This document shows, in pieces, positions 5,884 through 5,947 of a DNA stretch of 5,947 nt; position 1 is the first letter of the stretch, and every line of letters begins with the position of its first letter. The translations under genes and the position numbers were made by a program. Source of the stretch: Ancylobacter novellus (GTDB taxonomy: Bacteria; Pseudomonadota; Alphaproteobacteria; Rhizobiales; Xanthobacteraceae); the NCBI GenBank assembly GCA_003241485.1, contig QFQD01000116.1, positions 1 through 5,947 on the forward strand. The letters are read 5' to 3'. The notes under the pieces were generated by a model that was not told the origin of the DNA, searched no databases, and saw nothing but the letters and a program-made list of their open reading frames with translations.

Positions 5884-5947
5884 TCAGTTGCTAAACATAC
5901 GGGCATTGCCGGCCTGATAGCCGGCGCCCGGGGTGAGGAAGCGCCGG
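5884..5947 (-). CDS. trbJ: TrbJ (VirB5-like), C-terminal end only
   Basis: Only the last 20 codons and the TGA stop are in the window; the rest lies beyond the right edge. The visible end reads RFLTPGAGYQAGNARMFSN, which resembles the C-termini of TrbJ proteins from alphaproteobacterial trb operons. The position directly before trbK/trbL is where trbJ sits in P-type operons. TrbJ proteins are exported VirB5-like components associated with the mating pilus. Identification rests on this short tail plus gene order; the truncation is caused by the window edge, not by mutation. Confidence 0.75.
   Translation of the reverse strand, partial: RRFLTPGAGYQAGNARMFSN

Overview
This GC-rich window looks like one end of an alphaproteobacterial integrative and conjugative element (ICE) or genomic island. 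At the left edge is an intact tRNA-Gly(GCC) gene. To its right lie a LysR-type regulator and, on the opposite strand, the distal part of a P-type (trb) type IV secretion/mating-pair-formation operon. The gene order on the minus strand (trbJ, trbK-like, trbL, trbF, trbG, trbI, DUF2274), the lack of trbH, the 'alternative' TrbK and the adjoining LysR gene match what I know of trb islands in sphingomonads, rhizobia and relatives. Class-level assignment is reasonable. Genus cannot be given from this sequence, and no integrase, relaxase or coupling protein is inside the window.

Layout: 18-92 tRNA-Gly(GCC) with encoded CCA, followed by a strong UUCG-loop terminator (122-142). Positions 143-366 are non-coding and may hold the LysR promoter. 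Positions 376-1293 hold the LysR regulator (+). From 1253 to the right edge everything reads on the minus strand in a very compact operon: the end of trbJ (5947-5884, cut by the window), trbK-like (5872-5603), trbL (5601-4372), trbF (4375-3686), trbG (3689-2706), trbI (2709-1528) and a DUF2274 gene (1525-1253). Most junctions are 4-bp start/stop overlaps or gaps of 1-2 bases, so translational coupling is likely. The last gene runs 41 bp into the 3' end of the convergent LysR gene.

Working together: TrbF (VirB8-like), TrbG (VirB9-like) and TrbI (VirB10-like) should form the periplasm-spanning core of the conjugation channel. TrbL (VirB6-like) is the polytopic inner-membrane component, TrbJ (VirB5-like) the pilus-associated component, and the TrbK-like protein a presumed entry-exclusion factor. 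The DUF2274 protein and the LysR protein are candidate regulators, but no target is shown by the sequence. The 3' end of tRNA-Gly is a plausible integration site (att).

I see no previously undescribed system here. The points worth a second look are the lipoprotein signal on TrbG in a cluster without TrbH, the antisense overlap of the LysR and DUF2274 genes, the ribbon-helix-helix-like look of DUF2274, and the tRNA boundary.
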